A stretch of 14,964 bases of DNA. Origin: CAYRXE01 sp964428205 (lineage in GTDB: Bacteria > Patescibacteriota > Gracilibacteria > Peribacterales > Peribacteraceae). The notes below the pieces were generated by a model. That model saw only the letters and a program-made list of their open reading frames with translations, searched no databases and was not told the DNA's origin. Of this stretch, positions 1 to 6,264 are shown piece by piece (position 1 is the first letter of the stretch; each line of letters opens with the position of its first letter). The DNA is taken from assembly GCA_964428205.1 (NCBI GenBank), contig CAYRXE010000025.1, positions 1 through 14,964 of the forward strand, given 5' to 3'. A program made the translations under genes and the position numbers.

Positions 1-92
1 TCCTCAATCCCATGATTGCAGCAGCAGCGATGAGCTTTAGCTCGGTGTCGGTCATTGGAAACGCGCTGCGGCTGAGAAAGGCAAACATGTAA
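1..92 (+). CDS. copA: C-terminal end of a CopA-like Cu+/heavy-metal P-type ATPase (partial)
   Basis: Reading from base 3, the window encodes the last 29 residues of a protein that begins outside it and stops at TAA 90-92. The visible residues include LNPMIAAAAM followed by SFSSVSVIGNALRLRK. This matches the last transmembrane helix and tail of copper-type P1B ATPases, where an N-P-x-x-A-A-A-A-M-x-x-S-S-x-x-V-x-x-N-x-L-R-L pattern is characteristic; these pumps export Cu+ (or Ag+) across the cytoplasmic membrane using ATP. None of the catalytic DKTG, TGE or CPC motifs is in view, so metal specificity cannot be judged. No T-rich terminator hairpin follows; a weak 5-bp stem (117-121 with 125-129) lies in the short gap before the next gene. 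The family call is fairly secure from this terminal motif alone; the exact metal is inferred. Confidence 0.8.
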   Translation, partial: LNPMIAAAAMSFSSVSVIGNALRLRKANM

Positions 93-170
93 TAGTGCGT
101 TAGCTGTGGCGGTGCACTTGTTGCACAAGGCCTCAACGGTCATTATTGCCATAGTCGAGCGTCTTCTTTT

Positions 171-190
171 GTATCTTTCTTTTACTCCTC
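171..190 (+). promoter_or_regulatory. Pyrimidine-rich leader before the VOC gene
   Basis: The 20 bases before ATG 191 contain 17 pyrimidines and no Shine-Dalgarno-like purine run. The same kind of tract precedes the genes at 1858 (-), 2126, 4470 and 8278. It may be a ribosome or S1-type contact region; the role is inferred. Confidence 0.45.
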
Positions 191-1126
191 ATGAATCCCT
201 CCACTCTCTCTATTTGGCCGTGTATTTGGTTTAATAGTCAGGCAGAAGAAGCCGCACAGTTTTACTTGTCGACGTTTGGCAATGGCAAGATTCTCTACAC
301 TGCCAAGTACGACAGCGAAGCGGCACAGGTATCCGGTCAGCCAGAGGGATCGGTGATGACGGTGGATTTCGAACTCCATGGATTGCGTTTTACGGCACTC
401 AATGGAGGACCTCTGTTCAAATTAAATCCCTCGATTTCCTTCTTTGTGAATTTTGATCCTTCGGTGGATCCGCATGCGAAAGAAAATCTCGATAAGGCAT
501 GGGCAAAGCTGATTGATGGAGGAGAAGCGCTCATGCCGCTCGACACGTATCCCTTTAGCCCACACTACGGATGGGTCGTGGATAAATTCGGTGTGTCCTG
601 GCAGTTGATTCTCACGAATCCCGAAGGTGAGCCGCGCCCGGTGATTATTCCGTCGATGATGTTTACGGGAGATATGACTGGCAAAGCAGAAGAGGCGATT
701 GATTTCTACGTCTCGGTGTTCAAGGATTCCAAAAAAGGAATGGTGGCGCCGTACCCACCAGGTGGTGCACCAGAGAAAGATGCAAAAGTCGCGTTCGCAG
801 AGTTCATGCTCGAAAATAAATGGTTCACTGCCATGGATAGCGGACACATGCACAAATTCGGGTTTACTGAAGCGCTGTCCTTCGTCGTCAGTTGCGACAC
901 ACAAGAACAGATAGATGCGTACTGGAATGCTCTGTCTGCGCATCCAGAGAACGAGCAGTGTGGATGGCTCAAGGATACATATGGAGTCAGCTGGCAGATT
1001 GTGCCCTCGGCGATGGACAAGATGATGACGGGTGACCCTGCCGGCGTGAAGCGCGCAATGGCGGCCATGCTCCAAATGAAGAAGCTCGATTTAGCGCAGC
1101 TGCAAGCCGCGTATAACAATGCCTAA
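191..1126 (+). CDS. Tandem VOC-superfamily (PhnB-like / 3-dmu-9_3-mt) protein
   Basis: This 311-residue protein has two repeated vicinal-oxygen-chelate modules. Module 1 spans about residues 8-143 (opening WFNSQAEEAAQFYLSTF, closing GWVVDKFGVSWQLI). Module 2 spans about 154-273 (opening MMFTGDMTGKAEEAIDFY, closing DTYGVSWQIVP). The tail MKKLDLAQLQAAY is typical of two-domain PhnB-like proteins. These proteins belong to the glyoxalase/bleomycin-resistance fold; most have no proven reaction, and the old name 3-demethylubiquinone methyltransferase is misleading. There is no signal peptide, so it should be cytoplasmic. The start ATG follows a pyrimidine-rich leader rather than an SD site. The gene is transcribed alone and ends at a strong hairpin shared with the convergent SLH gene. 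Family assignment is confident; substrate is unknown. Confidence 0.85.
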   Translation: MNPSTLSIWPCIWFNSQAEEAAQFYLSTFGNGKILYTAKYDSEAAQVSGQPEGSVMTVDFELHGLRFTALNGGPLFKLNPSISFFVNFDPSVDPHAKENLDKAWAKLIDGGEALMPLDTYPFSPHYGWVVDKFGVSWQLILTNPEGEPRPVIIPSMMFTGDMTGKAEEAIDFYVSVFKDSKKGMVAPYPPGGAPEKDAKVAFAEFMLENKWFTAMDSGHMHKFGFTEALSFVVSCDTQEQIDAYWNALSAHPENEQCGWLKDTYGVSWQIVPSAMDKMMTGDPAGVKRAMAAMLQMKKLDLAQLQAAYNNA

Positions 1127-1139
1127 TCCCCTAGAACAT

Positions 1140-1171
1140 AAAAACTCCGGCGCGCGTGCGTCGGAGTTTTT
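1140..1171. terminator. Bidirectional rho-independent terminator between VOC and SLH genes
   Basis: AAAAACTCCG (1140-1149) pairs with CGGAGTTTTT (1162-1171). The stem continues inward through a G-T pair and three G-C pairs to the tetraloop GCGT (1154-1157), giving about 14 pairs. A T-run lies on the 3' side in both directions. It sits between the stops of two convergent genes, 13 nt after one and 21 nt after the other. Confidence 0.9.
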
Positions 1172-1192
1172 TGGTGTGGACCGGGATCGGAA

Positions 1193-1858
1193 TTAGCGAA
1201 TGGCGCTCATGGTCGTGTGTGCTTTGTCGCGCCTATTTGTCTTGAGGCGGAAGAGCATCTCGGCCATTTCTGCACGCGTGATCGTCTGATCGAAGCCCTT
1301 GATAGTCGTTGGGATAGCATTGAGCTCCGAGAGACGCTGCACGTATGGGCGGTACCAGAATTCACCTTGGTCTTCGACTTCGAGTTCAAAGGAGAATACG
1401 TTTGCGAGAATCTTCGCAGCTTCTACGAAGTTGATGGGGTCACCCGGCTTAAACGTTCCATCTGGGTAACCACTGATGATGTTCCTGGTCTTGGCGAAGC
1501 AGACGTTGCTTGCGTACCAAGCCTCACGGTCGACGTCGAAGAAGAAGACTTCGCGCTCGTCATCTTCGAAGTTTGCAGAAATACATTCTGCTTTACCGTT
1601 CGTATCGATGATGAAGGGATCTGTCGCAAGCTGTGCGAACTCCGCGCGGTTGATGCGCGTGGCAGGTTTAAAAGTGCCATCGGTGTATCCCTTGAGCACG
1701 TTCTGCGTGCGCAGATACTCGATGCCTTCGTAACTGGCACTTGTCTTGGGGACGTCCGTGAACGGTTTCGTCGAGAATGCTTCGTCCGGAGCGGCGAAGG
1801 CGGTGCTGCTCATGAGTACCGAGCCGATGGTGAGGAGTGCGGCGAGAGATTGTTTCAT
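1193..1858 (-). CDS. Exported protein with three SLH domains
   Basis: The 221-residue product starts with MKQSLAALLTIGSVLMSSTA then FAAP, a classical signal peptide cleaved about residue 22-23. Three S-layer-homology modules follow. SLH1 is about residues 33-85 (FTDVP, VLKGYTDGTFKPATRINRAE). SLH2 is about 107-156 (FFDVD, IISGYPDGTFKPGDPINFVE). SLH3 is about 165-206 and is more divergent (IKGFDQTITRAEM). In the family, SLH triplets bind pyruvylated secondary cell-wall polymers or act in envelope anchoring. This protein is essentially nothing but the triplet plus a short tail, so it looks like an anchor or small surface protein. An in-frame ATG lies 43 codons upstream, but the signal peptide strongly favours the start at 1858. 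The 22 bases before it are 21 pyrimidines with no SD. Transcription ends at the shared terminator at 1140-1171. Confidence 0.88.
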   Translation of the reverse strand: MKQSLAALLTIGSVLMSSTAFAAPDEAFSTKPFTDVPKTSASYEGIEYLRTQNVLKGYTDGTFKPATRINRAEFAQLATDPFIIDTNGKAECISANFEDDEREVFFFDVDREAWYASNVCFAKTRNIISGYPDGTFKPGDPINFVEAAKILANVFSFELEVEDQGEFWYRPYVQRLSELNAIPTTIKGFDQTITRAEMAEMLFRLKTNRRDKAHTTMSAIR

Positions 1859-1880
1859 AAGAGAAAGGGAAGGAAATGAA
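1859..1880 (-). promoter_or_regulatory. Pyrimidine-tract leader of the SLH gene
   Basis: On the minus strand the 22 bases directly before the ATG contain a single purine. No SD is present. An AT-rich stretch further upstream (about 1983-2020) includes a TATGAT hexamer (1988-1983) that could be a -10, but no convincing -35 was found. Confidence 0.45.
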
Positions 1881-2100
1881 ACGTGTACCAGAACTGAAGA
1901 CGTGTTTAGCCGCTTGAAATTACCGATTGTTTGGTATGGAGTATGAGAAATTGCACTGATTTGATTCCTACTTCTTCTCTCTATCATAAGTAAAATATCG
2001 AATACAAATATTGTTCAATAATGTCAGCGAATCTTGAAAAACCGGGAACTTGGTAAGCACCTCTACACGCGTGCGTCTTCTTTTTGGCAGCCACGCTGTA

Positions 2101-2125
2101 CTTCTACTTTCTTTCTCTCCTTTCT
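2101..2125 (+). promoter_or_regulatory. Pyrimidine-tract leader of the KGG gene
   Basis: 24 of the 25 bases before ATG 2126 are pyrimidines, and no SD is present. The tract helps choose this start over the in-frame ATG at 2084, which would add a stretch read from the tract itself. Confidence 0.45.
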
Positions 2126-2317
2126 ATGAAGAACAATCACAAAGGTCAGGGTCAGCAGGACGAGTCTATGGCAAATGACAGGCAACGTGATGGTTCCATG
2201 GATGCCGATACAAGTACATCGGCCAACCGCAATCGCGGTAACTTTGCCAACGATCCACAGCGTGCAGCTGAGCTTGGAAGTAAAGGTGGCAAGAGTCGCG
2301 ACTTTAGCAATCGCTAA
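2126..2317 (+). CDS. Small KGG-motif (YciG/con-10-like) stress protein
   Basis: This is a 63-residue hydrophilic protein. The first 35 residues are rich in Gln, Asp, Ser and Asn and look disordered. The C-terminal part holds GNFANDPQRAAELGSKGGKS (residues 38-57), the signature of the KGG repeat family (stress-induced YciG, fungal conidiation protein 10). Family members are induced by general stress or starvation and their molecular role is unknown. There is only one KGG repeat here, where YciG-type proteins often have two or three. It has no signal peptide or membrane segment. The gene stands alone and ends at a strong hairpin shared with the next gene on the opposite strand. Confidence 0.85.
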   Translation: MKNNHKGQGQQDESMANDRQRDGSMDADTSTSANRNRGNFANDPQRAAELGSKGGKSRDFSNR

Positions 2318-2337
2318 ATTGTGTGCGTAAAAAAAGA

Positions 2338-2368
2338 GAAGGACGGGGCATATGTGCTCCGTCTTTTT
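2338..2368. terminator. Bidirectional terminator between KGG and serine hydrolase genes
   Basis: GGACGGGGCA (2341-2350) pairs with TGCTCCGTCT (2355-2364) around the tetraloop TATG, with two G-T pairs. The stem is extended by A-T and G-T pairs at its base. Five T follow on the plus strand, and a long T-run follows on the minus strand (complement of the A-rich stretch about 2329-2337). Confidence 0.85.
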
Positions 2369-2372
2369 CTAT

Positions 2373-3368
2373 TTAGTTCTTAGCACGTGCATCGATTTCT
2401 GCGAATACCGTTTTCGATATTGTGCTGATGACCTCTATGTTGAGGTCAGGATTTGAACCGCGCGTCATAATACAGAGAAGATACGGCGTACCCGGGTAGT
2501 AGACGATGCCGCAATCATGAAGCTGTTGTTCCTGCGGACTGATGTCGAGGTATCCGAATTTATGCGCAATCTTCATGTTGTCCGGTATGCCGCTTTCGAG
2601 ACCTTCGGCAAAGTCCGTTTGTGTCAGTAGTTCCAATGCTTCTTCGGAGTGCTTGCGATCGAGATACGATGCATTAAAAAGAGCGCGCAGCATTCCCGCA
2701 TACGATTTGATGGTGATGTATGACGAGCCGTCCGGATTTTGGAGAGCAATGCCCAAATCGACGAATGTTTGATCCGTGCTACCCGGCACCAGTTTTTCCA
2801 TATGTGTATGCAGTACGTTTTTGGATGCATTGTCGGAATACACAATCATTCTGCGCATGATCTCCTTCACGGAGTACTGCTTTCCCGCGATGAGAGTTTT
2901 TTCGGGATCCAAAATGTTCTGGCCCTCCAGGTACGCAGGATCGATGGTTATCATGGTTTCCATCACGTCCGGATGGTTTTGAGCGTAATTGAGGAGCGAT
3001 ATCATGATGGGCACCTTGAGCAAGCTTGCTGGAGCAAAACGTTCATTGGCTCCGATGGTGAACACGTTACCGCTATCAAGATCGCGGAAGTGCACTGTGA
3101 CCTGATTGACCTTCTTCTGGCTCGTCCACATGTCGATTTCTGCCATCACAAAATGCATGAGCTCGTCATACTCTCGTGTTTTTTCCGGCTCACTCTCACA
3201 CCTGCGACGCGGGTTTAAGAGTTCGTACTGTTCGACGCAGTAATTGTGCATGATCGTATCGACGACAAAAAATGCCAAGAAGCTCACCACAAAACATCCA
3301 GCGCACAAGAGAGCAGTCAGTCCTTTGCCTGTTTTCAAAAAGCCGTACGGCGAACCTGTTGGAGTCAT
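2373..3368 (-). CDS. Membrane-anchored beta-lactamase-fold serine hydrolase (PBP/class A-like)
   Basis: The 331-residue protein has one N-terminal membrane segment (about residues 16-37) followed by an external domain. The catalytic pattern of the serine beta-lactamase / D,D-peptidase superfamily is present: S115-L-L-K118 (SxxK) and S178-D179-N180 (SDN). The KTG position reads K270-F-G. No convincing ExxxN omega-loop glutamate (class A E166) is visible between SDN and KFG. A true class A beta-lactamase needs that residue for deacylation, so peptidoglycan hydrolysis, D,D-peptidase activity or a penicillin-binding role seems more likely than drug hydrolysis. This last point is inference. The gene lies 114 bp downstream of the methyltransferase gene on the same strand. 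A GGAGG sits about 17 nt before the ATG, too far for a usual SD. It ends at the shared terminator at 2338-2368. Confidence 0.82.
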   Translation of the reverse strand: MTPTGSPYGFLKTGKGLTALLCAGCFVVSFLAFFVVDTIMHNYCVEQYELLNPRRRCESEPEKTREYDELMHFVMAEIDMWTSQKKVNQVTVHFRDLDSGNVFTIGANERFAPASLLKVPIMISLLNYAQNHPDVMETMITIDPAYLEGQNILDPEKTLIAGKQYSVKEIMRRMIVYSDNASKNVLHTHMEKLVPGSTDQTFVDLGIALQNPDGSSYITIKSYAGMLRALFNASYLDRKHSEEALELLTQTDFAEGLESGIPDNMKIAHKFGYLDISPQEQQLHDCGIVYYPGTPYLLCIMTRGSNPDLNIEVISTISKTVFAEIDARAKN

Positions 3369-3482
3369 TAACTGGAGATTTTCCCCCTCCGCAACAGGAA
3401 TACAAGCAGGAAAAACTTGCGGATGGTGTCATTCTCTCACTTTTTTTGCACATCATTCGGCGTTCTGCTGTATTTCCCCGCT

Positions 3483-4319
3483 TTAAAAAGCGCATCGCGC
3501 CGTTATTCCCGTGGAGAGCGCGCGACGATCTTGCGTGTAGAGAACAAGTTCTCCGGCGTCGATCTCGAAGTTTTTTTGCTGCGTTTGGGTGTGGAAGATC
3601 CCGGTCAGGAGGCGGTGGAAGCTTTCTGGGGTGTCGTGTTGTGCGTAGCCATTGAGCAACAGGAATGCGGGATGCGGACTCAACAGCTTGGCGCAGGTTT
3701 CGAGTAGACCCGCGAGATCGCGCTCCATACGCCAGGTACTGCCGCTCGTTCCATGTCCGTAGGCAGGAGGATCCAACACAATGGCATCGTATGTTTTACC
3801 GCGCTTGAGCTCACGTGTTGCAAACAGCGGAGCGTCTTCCACGATCCAGCGAATGCGATCACTCGCGATGCCGTTCAACTCTGCATTCTCGCGTGCCCAG
3901 GTGACTGCCGGCTTGGAGGAATCGACATGTGTGACGGTGTGTCCATCTTTGGTGAGTGCGACGCTCGCTCCACCCGTGTACGCAAAGAGGCTCAAGACGT
4001 TCAACACCTTTCCACGTCCTCGCTCGCGCATCCAGTTCCAGTTGTACTGCTGCTCGGGAAACACACCTGTATGTTTGTAGGGAGCGAGTCGCACAATCAA
4101 CGAGAGATCATCAAACGTCACATTCCATTGGTCGGGCATGGTCTTATTCTTTTTCCATTCACCTTTGCCTTTTTCGCCGATGTACTCGGCATCAGGATTC
4201 CATACAGCTGTTTGAGCGGGTCCTTTGGCCGTGGGATCCGGACGCACGAGCATATGCGGGCCCCAGCGTTCGAGCCGCTTGCCGTTAGACATGTCGATGA
4301 GTGCGTAGGAATTCGTCAC
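3483..4319 (-). CDS. RlmI/RlmK-like class I SAM-dependent RNA methyltransferase
   Basis: The 278-residue protein resembles the Methyltrans_SAM family that includes the 23S rRNA cytosine-C5 methyltransferase RlmI. The substrate-side motif GVFPEQQYNW is at residues 85-94. SAM-binding motif I is LSLFAYTGGASVAL (109-122). An acidic motif II (HVDSSKPAVTWARENAELNG) follows at 131-150, and catalytic/substrate motif IV is LDPPAYGHG (182-190). The N-terminal PUA domain of full RlmI (about 400 residues) is absent. The start is GTG at 4319; an in-frame ATG nine codons later is the alternative. A -10-like TACTAT ends 6 nt before the GTG, so the mRNA may be leaderless. The divergent neighbour is the FMN-binding-like lipoprotein gene. 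Methylation of rRNA is inferred from family; the exact nucleotide cannot be told. Confidence 0.8.
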   Translation of the reverse strand: MTNSYALIDMSNGKRLERWGPHMLVRPDPTAKGPAQTAVWNPDAEYIGEKGKGEWKKNKTMPDQWNVTFDDLSLIVRLAPYKHTGVFPEQQYNWNWMRERGRGKVLNVLSLFAYTGGASVALTKDGHTVTHVDSSKPAVTWARENAELNGIASDRIRWIVEDAPLFATRELKRGKTYDAIVLDPPAYGHGTSGSTWRMERDLAGLLETCAKLLSPHPAFLLLNGYAQHDTPESFHRLLTGIFHTQTQQKNFEIDAGELVLYTQDRRALSTGITARCAF

Positions 4320-4325
4320 ACCTCT

Positions 4326-4331
4326 ATAGTA
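4326..4331 (-). promoter_or_regulatory. Candidate -10 hexamer giving a leaderless methyltransferase mRNA
   Basis: TACTAT on the minus strand ends 6 nt before GTG 4319, placing the expected +1 on the start codon. It lies in a small inverted repeat, CCTCTA (4321-4326) with TAGAGG (4330-4335). No good -35 was seen, so confidence is limited. Confidence 0.35.
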
Positions 4332-4359
4332 GAGGATTTTTCCCGCTTCGTCGGACTTC

Positions 4360-4402
4360 GCCGAGACTTTGTCCGGCTTCGTGCAACTATGCCGAGACTT
4401 TG
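4360..4402. repeat. 12-bp direct repeat upstream of the lipoprotein promoter
   Basis: GCCGAGACTTTG occurs at 4360-4371 and again at 4391-4402, 31 bp apart (about three helical turns). The second copy ends 4 bp before the response-regulator box. It may be an additional operator. Confidence 0.5.
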
Positions 4403-4406
4403 CTTC

Positions 4407-4439
4407 CTTAATCTCCTCTTAATTGCTACCTTCTATAGT
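4407..4439 (+). promoter_or_regulatory. Predicted response-regulator box and promoter of the lipoprotein gene
   Basis: Direct repeats CTTAATC (4407-4413) and CTTAATT (4418-4424) have an 11-bp period. They are followed, 11 nt after the second CTTAA, by TATAGT (4434-4439), a good -10. There is no -35 at the expected place (ATCTCC), and the repeat overlaps that position as pho boxes do in PhoB-activated promoters. The same arrangement with the same spacing occurs upstream of apbE and of the two-component operon. Expected +1 is about 4446, giving a 24-nt pyrimidine-rich leader. Confidence 0.7.
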
Positions 4440-4448
4440 GCAATTTCG

Positions 4449-4469
4449 TTTTCCTTCTCCCTTTTTTCC
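4449..4469 (+). promoter_or_regulatory. Pure pyrimidine leader of the lipoprotein gene
   Basis: All 21 bases directly before ATG 4470 are pyrimidines. No SD exists. The tract fills nearly the whole predicted 5' leader. Confidence 0.5.
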
Positions 4470-4970
4470 ATGTCTACGTTCGAACTGCAATCCCGCTCGC
4501 GCATTGCAAAGACGCTTGGCCCAGTCCTTGCGGTTACACTGCTGAGCACTCTCGCTGCGTGCACGCCTTCTGCAGGAACTGATACGACAGGCGAATCCAG
4601 CTCTTCCACCATGATGGAGGTTTCTTCTTCCTCTGCCGTGACAATGGAATCATCTTCCGCAGCTACCGAAGGCGCTTATGCCGATGGTACGTACTCCGCA
4701 CAGGGTGCATATCGCTCCCCAGCCGGTGGCGAACTCGTGACGATCTCACTCACGCTCAAGGGTGACAAAGTGACCGATGCAACGTTTAGCGGTGATGCAA
4801 CGAACCCAAAGAGTAAGACGATGCAGGCTGCATTCGCATCTGGCTTTAAGTCCCAGGTTGTCGGCAAGTCTCTCGACGAAGTAAGTGTAGGTGTGGTGAA
4901 CGGTTCCTCGCTCACGGGTATTGGCTTCATGGAAGCAGTCGGCAAGATCAAGGCTGATGCCAAGTCCTAA
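4470..4970 (+). CDS. Lipoprotein with FMN-binding-like domain (candidate ApbE substrate)
   Basis: The 166-residue product has a hydrophobic signal (about residues 17-29) and lipobox L28-A-A-C31, so it should be lipid-anchored outside the cytoplasmic membrane. A low-complexity linker of Ser, Glu, Met and Ala spans about 40-66. A domain of about 95 residues follows (72-164), from ADGTYSAQGAYRSPAGGE to VVNGSSLTGIGFMEAVGKI. This resembles the FMN-binding (FMN_bind) fold, in which ApbE attaches FMN to the Ser/Thr of an SGAT-x-T/S motif. Here the equivalent is N144-G-S-S-L-T149, with S147 as the possible acceptor. The apbE gene is the convergent neighbour and both promoters carry the same regulator box, supporting a functional link. 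The start was chosen because the lipobox and pyrimidine leader fit; a long upstream in-frame extension antisense to the methyltransferase gene is not credible. Covalent flavinylation is inferred. Confidence 0.72.
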   Translation: MSTFELQSRSRIAKTLGPVLAVTLLSTLAACTPSAGTDTTGESSSSTMMEVSSSSAVTMESSSAATEGAYADGTYSAQGAYRSPAGGELVTISLTLKGDKVTDATFSGDATNPKSKTMQAAFASGFKSQVVGKSLDEVSVGVVNGSSLTGIGFMEAVGKIKADAKS

Positions 4971-4988
4971 GCTACTCATCAATCATAT

Positions 4989-5951
4989 CTAGAACAATTC
5001 CGCGGTAAACCCCGCGGAATTTTTTATTCTGAGTTCTTTATTCGCAATCAAATATTCAAACACAAAATCTTTTTGGTAACGCACAGGCTCTGTAAAAAAG
5101 AGACACGTGCAGAGTCCGTCGGCGATCGCGGTGGAATCCGCTTGTACCCACGTCGCAGCAATCTCATCGGGTGAGGTGAGCGTGCGCGGATCTATCGTGT
5201 GGTGGTACCCGGCCCACTTGCGGCGGTTGCCTGCCGATGCGCACAGCGCTTTGTTGCGGATCTCTACGATGCCAATCACTTTCGACGTGTCTCCCGGATG
5301 TTCCAGGCCGCAGCGCATGGCATCTGCTCCTTGGTAATAGATGTCTCCGCTGCCGTTCACGAGGTATTTTTGTATACTTTTTGTGTTCAAATATTCTCGC
5401 ACGAGATCAACACAAAATCCTTTTCCAAGTCCTCCAAAATCCATCAAGAAAGTGCCGTGTAACTTGAGCGTCTGATCATCCACGATCGTGATGGCTTCGC
5501 TGAGTTTGGGAACGGAGCGAATCTGTTCCTTGGGCTGCAAATTATACGTTTCGTCATATCCGAGATCGGTCAATGTGTGGCCGAGGAGAGGTGTGAACGC
5601 ACCATCAGAAAGCGCATGCAGCTTTTCGTAGATTCGTAGCATCTTCACGAGATCCTTAGGCACCTCCACCTCTCCACGTTGTGTACTGAGTGTACGAATG
5701 AGTGAGGTCTCTTTAAAACGCGAGTAGGTATCTTCGAAGTGCTTGAGGATCTCTGAGATGTCTCGCGTGAGTTCCTCCCATGCAGCATCAGTCGCCGAAT
5801 CCCACACAGTCACCGACCATGTGGTGCCCATTGCCGGCAGAGAGAGTATGCGAGGTTCTATAAGTGCAGTATATAGAAAAGAGGGACTCGCGACTTTCGT
5901 CGGAGCCCTCTTATTCCCCCTTACTCCTTTTCGTCTACAGACGGGATGCAA
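4989..5951 (-). CDS. apbE: ApbE-family FAD:protein FMN transferase
   Basis: ApbE enzymes transfer FMN from FAD to a Thr/Ser of target proteins in a Mg-dependent reaction. The family motifs appear in order (numbered from TTG 5951): M41-G-T-T-W, SDGAFTPLLGHTLTDLGYD (115-133), DFGGLGKGFCVD (171-182, the GGxxKG FAD-binding motif), VNGSGDIYYQG (198-208), HHTIDPRT (250-257) and ADSTAIADGLCTCLF (271-285, metal-site region). The core is complete. The 5' end is uncertain: the long version uses TTG, and the only in-frame ATG is at 5831, the Met of the MGT motif, which would trim the first strand. Neither form has a clear signal peptide or lipobox, unlike most exported ApbE proteins. The last ten codons are read through the hairpin that terminates the convergent lipoprotein gene. 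Its promoter carries the predicted response-regulator box. Confidence 0.88.
   Translation of the reverse strand: MHPVCRRKGVRGNKRAPTKVASPSFLYTALIEPRILSLPAMGTTWSVTVWDSATDAAWEELTRDISEILKHFEDTYSRFKETSLIRTLSTQRGEVEVPKDLVKMLRIYEKLHALSDGAFTPLLGHTLTDLGYDETYNLQPKEQIRSVPKLSEAITIVDDQTLKLHGTFLMDFGGLGKGFCVDLVREYLNTKSIQKYLVNGSGDIYYQGADAMRCGLEHPGDTSKVIGIVEIRNKALCASAGNRRKWAGYHHTIDPRTLTSPDEIAATWVQADSTAIADGLCTCLFFTEPVRYQKDFVFEYLIANKELRIKNSAGFTAELF
4996..5025 (+). terminator. Terminator of the lipoprotein gene, inside the apbE 3' coding end
   Basis: AATTCCGCGG (4996-5005) pairs perfectly with CCGCGGAATT (5012-5021) over ten pairs with a 6-nt loop, and a T-run follows to 5025. The hairpin lies wholly inside the convergent apbE frame (stop TAG at 4989-4991), encoding its last residues NSAGFTAELF. 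On the minus strand no T-run follows, so it should terminate only plus-strand transcripts. Confidence 0.85.
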
Positions 5952-5986
5952 AGTTGCATGCGAATGTATCCGAAACCTCTGCGAGT

Positions 5987-6019
5987 AGAATAACCCTAGG
6001 GTGTTAAGGACGGATTAAG
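5987..6019 (-). promoter_or_regulatory. Predicted response-regulator box and promoter of apbE
   Basis: Reading the minus strand, CTTAATC (6019-6013) and CTTAACA (6008-6002) form direct repeats with an 11-bp period. TATTCT (5992-5987) follows 11 nt after the second CTTAA, as a -10. The geometry equals that of the boxes at 4407-4439 and 8142-8110. Expected +1 is about 5980, 29 nt before the TTG start. Confidence 0.65.
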
Positions 6020-6054
6020 GAGGGTTTTGGCTTTGGGTAGCTTGATGCTGCTCG

Positions 6055-6184
6055 AGGTTGTTACTTTCTTTTGTCTACCCGCACAAAAGAAAGTAACCAA
6101 AGAAAAAGCCACCCGCGAGACAGCCTGGCCGCTCGCCCCTTCACCCCCCTTGGCTCGCGGGTCTCCCGCCCGCTTCGCTCCTTT
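6055..6184 (+). repeat. Structured intergenic repeat, copy A
   Basis: A 130-bp element matches copy C (14709-14838) at 126 of 130 positions without gaps. It holds a 15-bp perfect hairpin (6060-6074 with 6083-6097, loop CTACCCGC). A third purine-rich stretch (6098-6108) resembles the right arm. Next come an 8-bp GC stem (CCCGCGAG 6112-6119 with CTCGCGGG 6154-6161) and a C-rich loop. It lies between the histidine kinase stop and the apbE promoter. Read on the minus strand, the GC stem is followed by a T-rich run, so it may act as a terminator or boundary for the two-component operon. Short open frames across it look incidental. Similar purine/pyrimidine hairpin repeats are known to me from other bacteria; this recollection was not checked. 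No gene was seen in 5990-6264 apart from these elements. Confidence 0.9.
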
Positions 6185-6264
6185 GCCCGGGCCATTTGCG
6201 GACCCTCCAGTTGTACTTATGTTCAAATAAATAGATCAAATTTTTCATTAACCCTAAGCCACTA

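Noticed and set aside
93..190. Possible riboswitch or copper operator between copA and the VOC gene
   Set aside because: Only a 5-bp hairpin and no recognisable operator or aptamer pattern were seen.
1217..1879. Long plus-strand frame opposite the SLH gene
   Set aside because: The minus-strand frame has a signal peptide and three SLH motifs; the plus frame shows no recognisable domain and reflects codon bias of the real gene.
3753..4469. A 239-codon upstream extension of the lipoprotein frame
   Set aside because: It is antisense to the methyltransferase gene. The downstream ATG at 4470 has the signal peptide, lipobox, pyrimidine leader and promoter in the right place.
4996..5021. Bidirectional terminator for both the lipoprotein and apbE genes
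   Set aside because: On the minus strand the hairpin lies before the apbE stop and is not followed by a T-run, so it can serve only the plus-strand gene.
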